DNA from: an uncultured Clostridium sp.
GTDB taxonomy: Bacteria > Bacillota > Clostridia > Clostridiales > Clostridiaceae
Direction of reading: 5' to 3'
DNA length: 41,208 bases
Assembly: GCF_934754925.1 (NCBI RefSeq)
Contig: NZ_CAKVJA010000023.1
Coordinates: forward strand, 1 to 41,208
The notes beneath the pieces were generated by a model. The model made no database searches. It was not told the origin of the DNA and saw only the letters and a program-made list of their open reading frames with translations. A program made the translations under genes and the position numbers. Of this stretch, positions 41,124-41,208 are shown piece after piece. The stretch's first letter is position 1; every line of letters starts with the position of its first letter.

Positions 41124-41208
41124 ATTCATAATTAGTTTATTTTTAATTTATAAAAGTAGTATAATATAGATAATATTGTCAAAATAAATACAACTATTAT
41201 TCCAAATC

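Overview
The window looks like chromosome of a low-GC Clostridium-type Firmicute. The evidence is very AT-rich DNA, strong AGGAGG-type ribosome binding sites, some TTG/GTG starts, sigma-A promoters, many short U-tailed terminators, and genes with clostridial relatives (type III glutamine synthetase, ANTAR regulator, NCS2/xanthine dehydrogenase set, SpeF-type ornithine decarboxylase). There is no phage, transposase, rRNA or CRISPR array. The species cannot be fixed from sequence alone.

Layout. 1-4.7 kb: a cation efflux gene broken by an in-frame TGA, a two-gene chromate transporter, a patatin-like phospholipase and a pair of half-size permeases. 4.7-13.1 kb: a nitrogen block with a soluble PAS histidine kinase, an unknown protein, an ANTAR-domain regulator (NitR-like), glnA (GSI), divergent glnN (GSIII) and an Amt-PII fusion. 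The glnA leader, the glnN leader and the glnN-amt gap each carry a small hairpin whose six-base loop fits the ANTAR target rule (A at 1, G at 4), and each hairpin overlaps the 5' arm of an intrinsic terminator. This is a compact antitermination regulon with regulator and targets side by side. 13.2-14.2 kb: an unknown gene and a Glu-Gly-Arg-Lys tRNA operon. 14.3-21.2 kb: purine catabolism, with a xanthine/uracil-type permease, a three-subunit molybdenum hydroxylase, MocA and an XdhC-like maturation factor.

21.4-30.6 kb: a glycan locus. It has a Ser/Thr-rich protein without a signal peptide, two paralogous GT2 enzymes with a cysteine cluster, a GNAT acetyltransferase, two GT-B-like transferases, a UDP-HexNAc dehydrogenase, a UDP-HexNAc 4-epimerase and a DegT aminotransferase. 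Together these suggest a UDP-N-acetylgalactosaminuronic acid-type precursor and glycosylation of a surface, spore or polysaccharide target. 30.7-32.9 kb: ornithine decarboxylase.

33.1-38.3 kb: a tightly packed six-gene operon of MerR regulator, alpha/beta hydrolase, stand-alone condensation domain, acyl carrier protein, Sfp-type phosphopantetheinyl transferase and acyl-AMP ligase. Its promoter has a 19-bp spacer containing a perfect 14-bp palindrome, the MerR activation design. This is a minimal dissociated acyl-conjugating pathway with no product I can name, and it is the best candidate for an undescribed system here. 38.6-41.1 kb: a YhhN-family membrane protein, then the 3' parts of an FtsX-like ABC permease and a TetR regulator that meet head to head at one junction. 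That is the scar expected from a deletion in a divergent tetR-ABC locus.
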